From the NCBI GenBank assembly GCA_963788035.1, contig CAWBFC010000005.1:372001-436000 (forward strand): a stretch of DNA of 64,000 bases, in the 5' to 3' direction. This DNA is from Rubrivivax sp963788035. Its GTDB lineage: Bacteria > Pseudomonadota > Gammaproteobacteria > Burkholderiales > Burkholderiaceae_C. Position numbers and translations under genes: made by a program. Positions 16,753 through 26,491 of the stretch are shown here, one piece after another. Position 1 is the first letter of the stretch; each line of letters starts with the position of its first letter. The notes under the pieces are model-generated. The model did no database searches. It saw only the letters and a list, made by a program, of their open reading frames with translations, and had not been told where the DNA came from.

Positions 16753-17796
16753 ATGAACACCCTCGCCCTGGTCGTCATCGCGCGCAACGAAGCCCGTTGC
16801 ATCGCCCGCTGCCTGCGCAGCTTTGCCGGCCACGTCGACCGCATGCTGGTGCTGGACACCGGCTCCACCGACAACACCGTGGCCCTGGCCCGTGCCGCTG
16901 GCGCCGAGGTGCAGCATTTCGACTGGTGTGACGACTTCGCCGCCGCTCGCAACGCCGCGCTGCGCGCTGCCGGGGCCGACTGGCACCTGGTGGTGGACGC
17001 CGACGAATGGCTGGACAGCGGCGCCGAGGCCCTGGCCGCCTGGCGCAGCACGCCGCCGCACCGGCTGGGCCTGGTGGACATCCGCAACACCTTCGACGGC
17101 CCGCAGGGCGCAGGCGTGGCCACCGCCGCCGTGGCCCGGCTGCTGCCCGGCCACGTGCGCTACCAGGGTCGCATCCACGAACAGCCCGACACCGCCCTGC
17201 CAGCTGCGCCCAGCGGCCTGCGCCTGCTGCACGACGGCTACGCCAGCGTGCAGAAGCAGGCCAAGGCCGACCGCAACGAACGCCTACTGCGCCTGGCGCT
17301 GGCAGAGCAACCGCAAGACCCCTACCTGCTGTACCAGCTGGGCGGCGAACTGGCGCTGCGCCAGGCCCATGCCGAAGCCGCTGGCGCCTACGCGCAGGCC
17401 TTGCAACGCGTGGGCCCGCGCGCCAGCTACCGCGGCGACCTCGTGCGCCGCATGCTGGTGGTGCTGCAGGCCCTGGGCGAGTGGGGCGTGGCCGCCGAGC
17501 TGCTGGAGGCCGAGCTGCAGCGTTATGCCGACAGCGCCTACTTCATGCTGACCGTGGGCAACGTCTTCTGGAACTGGGCCGAAGACCAACCGGCCGATGC
17601 CGCCGCCGTGCTGCCCATGGCCGAAGACGCCTGGCAGCAGGCGCTGCGCCTCTCGCGCACGCCCGCCAGCACGCCCGCGGCCACCCACGGCCTGCAGTTG
17701 GAGCAGACCGGCGAACACGCCGCGCTCAGCCTGGCCGCGCTTTACCAGCGCCGCGCCCAAGCCCGGCCCGCTGCGGCCCCCACCGCCGCACGCTGA
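16753..17796 (+). CDS. GT2 glycosyltransferase with C-terminal TPR-like repeats
   Basis: A 347-residue cytosolic protein. The first 200 residues or so are a family 2 (GT-A) glycosyltransferase: VVIARNEARCI at the start, DTGSTDNT, then the metal-binding acidic triplet in VVDADEW near residue 77. From about residue 170 there is helical repeat sequence (LLRLALAEQPQDPYLLYQLGG), similar to TPRs. This two-part design (GT2 plus TPR) is typical of enzymes that glycosylate proteins or surface glycans. The gene lies directly upstream of the flagellin genes, so flagellin glycosylation is a possible job, but this is inferred from position only. It ends 421 bases before the first flagellin. Confidence 0.85.
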   Translation: MNTLALVVIARNEARCIARCLRSFAGHVDRMLVLDTGSTDNTVALARAAGAEVQHFDWCDDFAAARNAALRAAGADWHLVVDADEWLDSGAEALAAWRSTPPHRLGLVDIRNTFDGPQGAGVATAAVARLLPGHVRYQGRIHEQPDTALPAAPSGLRLLHDGYASVQKQAKADRNERLLRLALAEQPQDPYLLYQLGGELALRQAHAEAAGAYAQALQRVGPRASYRGDLVRRMLVVLQALGEWGVAAELLEAELQRYADSAYFMLTVGNVFWNWAEDQPADAAAVLPMAEDAWQQALRLSRTPASTPAATHGLQLEQTGEHAALSLAALYQRRAQARPAAAPTAAR

Positions 17797-17871
17797 CCCC
17801 GCCCGCTCGCCGGCCCGCAGGCGCGGGCGCAGCGCCTGTCTGACGGGCGCGCAGCTGCGGAAAAACAGCCC

Positions 17872-17898
17872 TACAGCCCGGCGCACAACGGCCGATAT
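17872..17898 (+). promoter_or_regulatory. sigma-28 (FliA) promoter candidate, flagellin 1
   Basis: TACA (17872-17875), 15 bases, then GCCGATAT (17891-17898). Against the flagellar consensus TAAA-N15-GCCGATAA this matches 3 of 4 and 7 of 8 positions. It is the better of two candidates upstream of the first flagellin. Confidence 0.5.
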
Positions 17899-17949
17899 GG
17901 GCCGCTTACCAGGGTTTATTCGCCCAGCAAGGCCGCCAGGAAACGGGCC

Positions 17950-17976
17950 TAAAGGTTTCCAGGGCCCGGACGAAAA
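17950..17976 (+). promoter_or_regulatory. second sigma-28 promoter candidate, flagellin 1
   Basis: TAAA (17950-17953), 15 bases, then GACGAAAA (17969-17976). The -35 is perfect and the -10 matches 6 of 8. Either this or the element at 17872 may drive the flagellin; both could be used. Confidence 0.35.
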
Positions 17977-18217
17977 GACACCCAACGCGCTGTCAATTTG
18001 CAGCGCGGGGTCCGGACCAAGACGGATCGGGAGCACCTCTTTTTCCCTCGGGAAGGCGGTGTGTTTCTGAAGCGGCGAGGCCCGGGCGAGTTCCGGCGGC
18101 AAACCCCCTGCGGGGGGCGCGCCGATGGAGTTGCAGGCAGGCACCGTGAAGAACGTTGTCCGGACTGCGGAAGCCTGCCAGGCATTTGCCTGTGGTCATC
18201 AACCTTTGGAGTTTTCC

Positions 18218-19042
18218 ATGGCCCTCTCGATCAATACCAACGCCGTTTCCCTCAACGCTCAGCGCAACCTGAGCATGAGCCAGTCTTCCCTGTCGACCTC
18301 GATGCAACGGCTGTCCTCGGGCCTGCGTGTCAACAGCGCCAAGGACGACGCCGCAGGCCTGGCCATCGCCGAGCGCATGAATGCGCAAGTGCGTGGCAAC
18401 ACGGTCGCCATCCGCAACGCCAACGACGCCATCTCGCTGTCGCAGACGGCTGAAGGCGCCATCGGCAAGGTCGGCGACATGCTGCAGCGCATGCGTGAAC
18501 TGGCCGTGCAATCGGCCAACGCGACCAACGGCACCACCGACCGCGCCAACCTCGACGCCGAATACCAGCAGCTGGGTTCGGAAATCGGCCGCACGCTGAG
18601 CAACACGCGTTTCAACGGCCTGGCCATCCTGGGCGGCGACGCCGGCGGTCAAGTGTTCCAGGTGGGCGCCAACGCCACCGACACCGTCACGGTCACCACC
18701 AACAACCTGTCCACCGACGCCGACATCACCGGCGCCACCGGCGGCAACATCACCTCGGCCGCCAACGCCACCACCGCGCTGGGCCAGCTGGACACCGCGC
18801 TGGGTGCCATCAACGAAGAGCGCGCCATGTACGGTGCGGTGCAGAACCGCTTCGACGCCATCATCTCCACGCTGCAAGTGGCGACCGAGAACGAATCGGC
18901 TGCACGCGGCCGCATCATGGACGCCGACTTCGCGACGGAAACCGCCAACCTCTCGCGCAGCCAGATCCTGCAGCAGGCCGGCACGGCGATGGTGGCCCAG
19001 GCCAACCAGCTGCCGCAGAACGTGCTGGCACTGATCCGCTGA
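18218..19042 (+). CDS. fliC: flagellin (first copy)
   Basis: The 274-residue subunit of the flagellar filament, secreted through the flagellar type III apparatus. The N-terminal D0/D1 helices start MALSINTNAVSLNAQRNLS and continue SMQRLSSGLRVNSAKDDAAG. The C-terminal D1/D0 part ends ANQLPQNVLALIR. The variable middle is very short (about residues 150-195), so the exposed D2/D3 domains are nearly absent, as in many short betaproteobacterial flagellins. The frame is open to 18125, but the ATG at 18218 gives the canonical N-terminus. A strong terminator follows at 19068. A second flagellin of almost equal length lies directly downstream. Confidence 0.96.
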   Translation: MALSINTNAVSLNAQRNLSMSQSSLSTSMQRLSSGLRVNSAKDDAAGLAIAERMNAQVRGNTVAIRNANDAISLSQTAEGAIGKVGDMLQRMRELAVQSANATNGTTDRANLDAEYQQLGSEIGRTLSNTRFNGLAILGGDAGGQVFQVGANATDTVTVTTNNLSTDADITGATGGNITSAANATTALGQLDTALGAINEERAMYGAVQNRFDAIISTLQVATENESAARGRIMDADFATETANLSRSQILQQAGTAMVAQANQLPQNVLALIR

Positions 19043-19067
19043 ACGAGGCGCCAGCCGCCTCTCAAGA

Positions 19068-19090
19068 CAGGGCCTGCGGGCCCTGTTTTT
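19068..19090 (+). terminator. Rho-independent terminator after flagellin 1
   Basis: A perfect 7-bp stem CAGGGCC / GGCCCTG with a TGCG loop is followed directly by five Ts. It lies 26 bases after the flagellin stop codon, so the two flagellins are probably separate transcription units. Confidence 0.8.
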
Positions 19091-19180
19091 CCATGTCGAC
19101 ACGGGGCCCGAGGGCCCCTTCGTCGTTTCTGATTGGGCGGGTTTTGGCCCTTTGTTCGAACGATCCTCGGCTTGCGGCCT

Positions 19181-19188
19181 GCCGAAAA
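19181..19188 (+). promoter_or_regulatory. possible sigma-28 -10 element, flagellin 2
   Basis: GCCGAAAA matches 7 of 8 bases of the flagellar -10 consensus and lies 88 bases before the second flagellin start. No TAAA/TCAA is found at the expected 15-base spacing, so the promoter call is weak. Confidence 0.3.
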
Positions 19189-19276
19189 TACAACCAGCAG
19201 GCACCGAACTCTCCGGCCTGCGGGAGCCGGTTCCTTTGCACCGGAGACAGTTCAGACCTCGCACGGAGAAACCGAC

Positions 19277-20104
19277 GTGGCACAAACGATCAACACAAAC
19301 CTGGTGTCGCTGAATGCCCAGCGCAATCTGTCGATGTCCGGCGGATCGCTGGCGACCTCGATGCAACGGCTGTCCTCGGGTCTGCGTGTCAACAGCGCCA
19401 AGGACGACGCCGCCGGCCTCGCGATTGCCGACCGCATGCAGACGCAAGTGCGCGGCATGACGGTGGCCATCCGCAACGCCAACGACGGCATCTCGCTGGC
19501 GCAGACGGCTGAAGGCGCCATCGGCAAGGTCGGCGACATGCTGCAGCGCATGCGTGAACTGGCGGTGCAGGCGGCCAACGCCACCAACGGCGCCGACGAC
19601 CGCGCCAACCTCGACGCCGAATACGGCCAGCTCGCCGACGAAATCACCCGCACGCTGGCCAACACCCGCTTCAACGGCCTGGCCATCCTGGGCGCCGACT
19701 CGGGCGGGCAGGCCTTCCAGGTGGGCGCCAACGCCACCGACCAGATCACCATCACCACGGCCGACCTCGCCAACAACGGCGCCATCACCACGCTGCCCGC
19801 CGGCGACCTGCTGACGGCCGGCAACTCGACCACGGCGATGAACAACATCGACGCGGCGCTCACCCTGGTCAACGCCGAACGCGCCCAGTACGGTGCCACG
19901 CAGAACCGCTTCGAGGCCGTAATCGAGACGCTGCAGGTGGCCACCGAGAACCAGTCCGCCGCACGCGGTCGCATCATGGATGCCGACTACGCCACCGAGA
20001 CGGCGAACATGTCGCGCGCGCAGATCCTGCAGCAGGCCGGCACGGCCATGGTGGCCCAGGCCAACCAGCTGCCGCAGCAGGTGCTCAAGCTGCTGCAGGG
20101 CTGA
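19277..20104 (+). CDS. fliC2: flagellin (second copy)
   Basis: A 275-residue flagellin paralogue. The conserved ends are AQTINTNLVSLNAQRNLSMS and ANQLPQQVLKLLQG, and residues about 20-140 are nearly identical to the first flagellin. The middle differs (QITITTADLANNGAITTLPAG). The start is a GTG: it sits nine bases after GGAG and gives the standard flagellin N-terminus (V/M-AQTINTN), while the upstream in-frame ATG at 19133 would add 48 unrelated residues. The two flagellins may form different filament segments or be expressed at different levels; the sequence does not say which dominates. Confidence 0.94.
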   Translation: MAQTINTNLVSLNAQRNLSMSGGSLATSMQRLSSGLRVNSAKDDAAGLAIADRMQTQVRGMTVAIRNANDGISLAQTAEGAIGKVGDMLQRMRELAVQAANATNGADDRANLDAEYGQLADEITRTLANTRFNGLAILGADSGGQAFQVGANATDQITITTADLANNGAITTLPAGDLLTAGNSTTAMNNIDAALTLVNAERAQYGATQNRFEAVIETLQVATENQSAARGRIMDADYATETANMSRAQILQQAGTAMVAQANQLPQQVLKLLQG

Positions 20105-20184
20105 AGCCCCGCAGCGGGCGCCCGGCGCGCCCAGCCCTCCCGCAAGCCACGGCCATCGCGCGCAAAGCCGAGGAAAAAAAGTCC

Positions 20185-20211
20185 TCAAGTCCTTGCGGCG
20201 GGTGTCGAAAA
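20185..20211 (+). promoter_or_regulatory. sigma-28 promoter candidate, fliD
   Basis: TCAA (20185-20188), 15 bases, then GTCGAAAA (20204-20211), matching 6 of 8 of the flagellar -10. The -35 context CTCAAGTC is also found in the fliS promoter candidate at 21863, which supports both. It lies 76 bases before fliD. Confidence 0.4.
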
Positions 20212-20286
20212 CTGCGTTGAAGACCCGGGATTGCGCCTCAGGCGTACGGGGTCTATGCACAGACTTCACCTTCGGGAGATTCCACC

Positions 20287-21723
20287 ATGGCCATCTCATC
20301 CGCCGGAATCGGCAGCGGTCTCGATGTGCAGAGCATCGTTTCGCAGCTGCTCACCATCGAACGTGCCCCGATCCGCCAACTGCAGACCGAGGCCGGCCGG
20401 CTTCAGACCCAGCTCTCCGCCTTCGGGCGTGTGCAGGGCGCCTTGTCGACCCTGCGCGACGCATCGGTCAAGCTGACGCAGAGCGACACCTGGGGCGCGG
20501 CCAAGGCCACCAGCTCCGACACCGCCAACGTCAGCGCCACCGCAACGGGCAGCGCCCTGGCCGGCAACTACAACATCAACGTCACCCGTCTGGCCGTGGC
20601 GCAGACGCTGGCGACCAGCAACTTCAGCAGCCCCAGCCAGAGCATCGGCTCGGGCGTGCTGCGCATCGAGCTCGGCAACTTCGATGCCGTGCCGCCCGTG
20701 CCCAAGAGCGGCGCGACGGCCGTCGACATCACCATCGACCCCAGCGAGAGCTCGCTCAGCGCCATCCGCGACAAGATCAACAACAGCAACACCGGCGTGG
20801 TGGCCAGCGTGGTCAACGACGTTTCCGGCTCGCGCCTGGTGCTGCGCTCGTCGCAGACCGGCCTGGAGAACGGCTTCCGCGTCACGGCCCTGGACGACGA
20901 CGGCGACGACACCAACAACAGCGGCCTGTCGGCGCTGGCTTTCGACCCCAGCGCCAGCCTCACCAACCTGAGCCGGCCACAGACGGCGCAGAACGCCCTG
21001 GCCAGCATCAACGGCGTGGACGTCGAATCGGCCAGCAACACGCTGAACGACGTGGTGGAAGGCCTGAGCCTGACGCTGCGCAAGCAGGGCAGCACGGCCG
21101 AGGTCAAGGTGGAACCCGACACCGAGGCGCTGAAGAAGTCGGTGGACGACTTCGTCAAGGCCTACAACGAGAGCATCAAGCTGCTGCGCGAGCAGACGCG
21201 TTACGACCCCGCCACCAAGCAGGCCGGGCCGCTGCAGGGCGACCGCTCGGGCGCGGCCATGCTGAGCCAGCTGCGTGGGCTGTTCAACGGCAACGGCGGC
21301 AACAGCGCGGTCTTCAGCCGCCTGGCCGACGTGGGCCTGGAGCTCGACACCGACGGGCTCATCAAGACCAACGCCACCAAGCTCGATGCCGCCCTCACGC
21401 AGGGTGGCGAGATGAAGAAGCTCTTTGCCAACGTCGACGCCGGCAACCCTGGCAACGAAGGTTTTGCCAAACGTTTCGATGGCTGGCTGAAGCTCTCGCT
21501 GGACAGCGAGGGCACCATCGAAAGCCGCACGCAGAGCCTGCAGGCGCGCGTGAAGAACAACGAACAGGCGCAGGAGCGCCTGGAAGACCGTGTCGCGCGC
21601 ACCGAGCAGCGTCTGCTGCGCCAGTACACGGCGCTGGACACGCGCATGGGCCAGCTAAGCGGGCTGTCGAGCTACGTCACGCAGCAGATGGCCCTGCTGA
21701 ACAACAACAACAATAACAACTGA
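20287..21723 (+). CDS. fliD: flagellar filament capping protein FliD
   Basis: The 478-residue HAP2 cap, which sits at the filament tip and folds exported flagellin into the growing filament. The N-terminal FliD domain has SSAGIGSGLDVQSIVSQL at residues 3-20, followed by the heptad-rich segment that packs under the filament. The middle has the flagellin hook-IN repeat region, and the C-terminal FliD domain runs from about residue 245 and ends in a coiled coil (NNEQAQERLEDRVARTEQRL). The protein closes with a run of eight asparagines from AAC/AAT codons, which is unusual. The length is typical. It is flanked by flagellin and fliS-fliT, the usual order. Confidence 0.95.
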   Translation: MAISSAGIGSGLDVQSIVSQLLTIERAPIRQLQTEAGRLQTQLSAFGRVQGALSTLRDASVKLTQSDTWGAAKATSSDTANVSATATGSALAGNYNINVTRLAVAQTLATSNFSSPSQSIGSGVLRIELGNFDAVPPVPKSGATAVDITIDPSESSLSAIRDKINNSNTGVVASVVNDVSGSRLVLRSSQTGLENGFRVTALDDDGDDTNNSGLSALAFDPSASLTNLSRPQTAQNALASINGVDVESASNTLNDVVEGLSLTLRKQGSTAEVKVEPDTEALKKSVDDFVKAYNESIKLLREQTRYDPATKQAGPLQGDRSGAAMLSQLRGLFNGNGGNSAVFSRLADVGLELDTDGLIKTNATKLDAALTQGGEMKKLFANVDAGNPGNEGFAKRFDGWLKLSLDSEGTIESRTQSLQARVKNNEQAQERLEDRVARTEQRLLRQYTALDTRMGQLSGLSSYVTQQMALLNNNNNNN

Positions 21724-21754
21724 GCCCTCGGCCGACCACAGGCCGACCCCGACC

Positions 21755-21791
21755 ACAGGCCCCGGGCACGCCACCCGCCGGGCCTGTTTTT
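21755..21791 (+). terminator. Rho-independent terminator after fliD
   Basis: An ACAGGCCC / GGGCCTGT stem encloses a 17-base GC-rich loop that can form further pairs (CGGG/CCCG), and is followed by a run of five Ts. It lies 31 bases after the fliD stop. fliS then has its own promoter candidate. Confidence 0.65.
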
Positions 21792-21862
21792 CCGTGTGCA
21801 GGCGCCGCGCAGCGGTGCAGCAGTGCAACGGCAAGGGGGGCAAACACCGGCCCTTCCCGCGC

Positions 21863-21889
21863 TCAAGTCAGGCCTGGGCGCACCGATAA
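21863..21889 (+). promoter_or_regulatory. sigma-28 promoter candidate, fliS
   Basis: TCAA (21863-21866), 15 bases, then ACCGATAA (21882-21889), matching 7 of 8 of the flagellar -10 consensus GCCGATAA. It is the best FliA-type site in the window and lies 33 bases before the fliS ATG, just after the fliD terminator. Confidence 0.6.
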
Positions 21890-21922
21890 AAACTGCATCC
21901 TGAGCCACTGCAGATCACTCGC

Positions 21923-22351
21923 ATGTACGCAGCCACGCTGTTCACTCCCCGCCGCGCCGGCCACAACGGCGCCGCCAGCTACCAGGCCACCGGTCTGGAG
22001 ATCCAGGTCGCGGGCGCCGACGCGCACCGCCTGGTGAGCCTGTTGTTCGAGGGCTTCGAGTCTTCGGTGGCCGACGCCCAGGGGGCCATCGCCGTCCAGG
22101 ACGTGGACCGCAAGTGCCGCGCCATCACACGCGCCATCCGCATCGTCGACGAAGGCCTGCGCGAGCACCTCAACATGAAGGCCGGCGGTGCGCTTGCGCA
22201 AGACCTCAACGAGCTGTACGGCTATGTCGTCAAGCGCCTGACGCTGGCCAACGCCCGCAACGACAGCGAAACGCTGGCCGAATGCAAGCGCCTGATGCAG
22301 CCCCTGCACGAGGCCTGGGTGGCCATCGGCCAGAACGAAGCCGCACGCTGA
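21923..22351 (+). CDS. fliS: flagellar export chaperone FliS
   Basis: A 142-residue cytosolic helical-bundle chaperone that holds flagellin unpolymerised and brings it to the export gate. It has the family pattern of an N-terminal YQATGLEIQVAGADAHRLVSLLFEG segment (seen from about residue 20), then CRAITRAIRIVDEGLREHLNMKAGG, and the NELYGYVVKRLTLAN helix. The C-terminal helix ends LHEAWVAIG. The N-terminus is about ten residues longer than in E. coli FliS. fliT follows 24 bases later. Confidence 0.92.
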   Translation: MYAATLFTPRRAGHNGAASYQATGLEIQVAGADAHRLVSLLFEGFESSVADAQGAIAVQDVDRKCRAITRAIRIVDEGLREHLNMKAGGALAQDLNELYGYVVKRLTLANARNDSETLAECKRLMQPLHEAWVAIGQNEAAR

Positions 22352-22375
22352 GAGACATTGGAGACAAGGACACCC

Positions 22376-22708
22376 ATGGACCCGCAACTGCTCAGCTACT
22401 ACGAAGCCATCGAGAGCGCCAGCGTCGACATGCTGACCGCCGCGCGCGCCGGCAACTGGGACGAGGTGGTCAAGCTCGAAGGCGCCTGCGTGCTGCTCAT
22501 CAGCCGCCTGAAGAACGCCGCCCAGGAGCCCGAGCGCGGCAGCCCCGAGAGCCGCGCCCAGGCGCAGGCGCTGGAGGTGGCCAAGGCCAAGTCGCGCATC
22601 ATGCAGCGCATCCTGGTCAACGACGCCGAGATCCGCCACCTCGCCGAGCCCTGGCTGCAGGATCTGGACGACACCCTGGCCGGCCGGCGCAAGACCAGCC
22701 TGCACTGA
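22376..22708 (+). CDS. fliT: flagellar protein FliT (export chaperone)
   Basis: A 110-residue alpha-helical protein in the fliS-fliT position. In enteric bacteria FliT is the chaperone for the FliD cap and also restrains FlhDC. Here the helices are LLSYYEAIESASVDMLTAAR, NWDEVVKLEGACVLLISRLK, a middle helix ending RIMQRILVNDAEIRHLAEPW, and a short tail. FliT sequences are very variable, so the call rests on size, fold pattern and position. The ATG at 22376 is preceded by AAGGA at good distance; a TTG at 22358 is a poorer start. The PilZ gene follows 27 bases later, probably in the same transcript. Confidence 0.8.
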   Translation: MDPQLLSYYEAIESASVDMLTAARAGNWDEVVKLEGACVLLISRLKNAAQEPERGSPESRAQAQALEVAKAKSRIMQRILVNDAEIRHLAEPWLQDLDDTLAGRRKTSLH

Positions 22709-22735
22709 AAACAGCCTGACAAGCGAGACTGCACG

Positions 22736-23503
22736 ATGTTCCAGGACACGCGCCCGGCCGAGCTCGACAGCACGGGCGAACACGACCCCTGGGGCCCCTT
22801 CCGCGTGGCCTCGCCCACCGAGCGCCTGTCACTGCTGCGCGCCGTGCGCGACGGCCAGGTGCCGGTGGTGCTGAGCGCCCCCGAAGGCAGCGCGCTGAGC
22901 GTGGCGCTGTGGGCCGTCGACGAACTGCAGGGCCGCCTGAACTTCAGCATCGACCCGCGGGCGCCGCAACTGGCCGCCCTGGTGGACGCCGACGAAGCCG
23001 TGGCCGTGGCCTACCTCGACAGCGTGAAGCTGCAGTTCGATCTGCAGGGCCTGACCCTGGTGCGCGGCATGCAGAGCAGTGCGCTGCAGTGCGCGCTGCC
23101 GGCCGAGATCTACCGCTTCCAGCGCCGCAGCGCCTACCGCGTGCGTCCGCGCGAGCGCCAGGGCCCGGTGGCCACCTTCCGCCATCCGGCCCTGCCCGAA
23201 ATGCCGCTGGCCTTGCGCGTGCTGGATGTCAGCATCGGCGGCTGCGCCCTCTGGCTGCCGCCCGACGTGCCGCCGCTGCAGGCCGGCACCCTGATCAACC
23301 GCCTGCATGTGGAACTGGACCCCGACACCGAGTTCGAGGCCGCCGCGCGCCTGCAGCACGTCAGCGCCAGCGGCAGCTCGCTGGGCGAAAACGGCGTGCG
23401 CATCGGCTGCGAATGGCAGCAGCTGTCGGGCCCCGCCGAACGTGTGCTGCAGCGCTGGATAGACCGCAGCCAGCGCCGCCGCCACCTGCTCACACTGGGC
23501 TGA
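22736..23503 (+). CDS. ycgR: YcgR-type flagellar brake protein (PilZ, c-di-GMP binding)
   Basis: A 255-residue cytosolic protein with an N-terminal YcgR domain (residues about 15-125) and a C-terminal PilZ domain (about 130-245). The c-di-GMP-binding signatures are visible: the basic RRSAYRVRPRER stretch (RxxxR, about residue 137) and DVSIGGCAL (D/NxSxxG, about residue 164). In E. coli, YcgR loaded with c-di-GMP binds the motor and slows swimming. Its place in the fliS-fliT unit fits that role. The large diguanylate cyclase at the right of this window could be one source of the signal, but that link is only a guess. Confidence 0.9.
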   Translation: MFQDTRPAELDSTGEHDPWGPFRVASPTERLSLLRAVRDGQVPVVLSAPEGSALSVALWAVDELQGRLNFSIDPRAPQLAALVDADEAVAVAYLDSVKLQFDLQGLTLVRGMQSSALQCALPAEIYRFQRRSAYRVRPRERQGPVATFRHPALPEMPLALRVLDVSIGGCALWLPPDVPPLQAGTLINRLHVELDPDTEFEAAARLQHVSASGSSLGENGVRIGCEWQQLSGPAERVLQRWIDRSQRRRHLLTLG

Positions 23504-23562
23504 AACGCCCCACAGCGCCGCGGTCACAGGCCTATGATGGCTGCGAGGTGGCCCTGCAGCCC

Positions 23563-25944
<2,382 letters not shown>

Positions 25945-25969
25945 GCCGGCGGCAGCAGGCCGCGCGGAC

Positions 25970-26296
25970 TCACACCTGCATGTTCATCACATCGCTGTAG
26001 GCCTGCGCCAGCCGGTTGCGCACCTGCAGCGTGGCCTGGAAGCCGATCTGCGCCTTCTGCATCGCCATCACGGTGTCTTCCAGGCTCACCGTGGGGTTGC
26101 CCAAGGTCAGCTCGCGCTGCAGGTGCTGGGCCTCGAACTGCGCCTGGCTCACTTCTTTCAGCGCGGTGTTCATCGCCGCCTTGAAGCCGCCCGGCGCCGC
26201 GCCGGTGGCGTCGGCGCGCGGCGTGCCGTCGGGGCGCAAGCCGGCCTTCGCCACCGCGGCGGCGAAGTCGAAAGGCTTGATGCGCAGGTCGGACAT
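25970..26296 (-). CDS. fliE: flagellar hook-basal body protein FliE
   Basis: A 108-residue component that joins the MS ring to the rod and helps open the export gate. The diagnostic C-terminal half is LTLGNPTVSLEDTVMAMQKAQIGFQATLQVRNRLAQAYSDVMNM-like, with VSLEDTV and the IGFQATLQVRN block clear. It is transcribed away from fliF and converges with the kinase gene, whose stop is 25 bases away. The divergent fliE | fliF arrangement is common in gammaproteobacteria and betaproteobacteria. Confidence 0.93.
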   Translation of the reverse strand: MSDLRIKPFDFAAAVAKAGLRPDGTPRADATGAAPGGFKAAMNTALKEVSQAQFEAQHLQRELTLGNPTVSLEDTVMAMQKAQIGFQATLQVRNRLAQAYSDVMNMQV

Positions 26297-26491
26297 GGTG
26301 GGTGGCGCTGTCAGGTCAGGAAGCGACGTTCAGGAAAGGGCCGAGCGCCCATTCAACACCTGCACTGTAGGCGGGGCGGTGGCGCCGCCAAGGCGCGATC
26401 AGGCGCGTCTTCCGGCCTCTTCTCGCGCTTAAGCGGCAGCGGGCCGCGGCGAACAATCGCCCTGCACTTGCCTCGTTTGCCCCCTATCCCC
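26297..26491. promoter_or_regulatory. divergent fliE / fliF promoter region
   Basis: These 195 bases should hold promoters in both directions. No convincing sigma-28 or sigma-54 site was found. A GCGCTTAAG word (26425-26433) recurs in the other flagellar control region upstream of fliL (33370-33378), which makes it a candidate activator site or -10-like element for middle flagellar genes. Confidence 0.35.

Larger units (their letters stand above)
17797..18217 (+). promoter_or_regulatory. intergenic region and 5' leader of the first flagellin gene
   Basis: The 421 bases between the GT2 gene and the first flagellin hold no credible coding sequence. They carry two sigma-28-like promoter candidates, listed separately. 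They also contain a GC-rich hairpin at about 18103-18117 (CCCCCTGCGGGGGG type) within what would be a long untranslated leader of about 230-310 bases. No clear terminator for the upstream gene was seen. Confidence 0.5.
18299..19699 (+). repeat. direct repeat formed by the two flagellin genes
   Basis: The 5' conserved halves of the two flagellin genes align base for base at an offset of 1059 bases. The longest identical block is 64 bases (18441-18504 and 19500-19563). This points to tandem duplication with ongoing homogenisation, while the centres and 3' parts have diverged. The unit copies run at about 18299-18640 and 19358-19699. Confidence 0.7.

Noticed and set aside
19133..19276. N-terminal extension of the second flagellin from the ATG at 19133
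   Set aside because: The extra 48 residues are unlike any flagellin, and the GTG at 19277 has a ribosome site and gives the canonical N-terminus.
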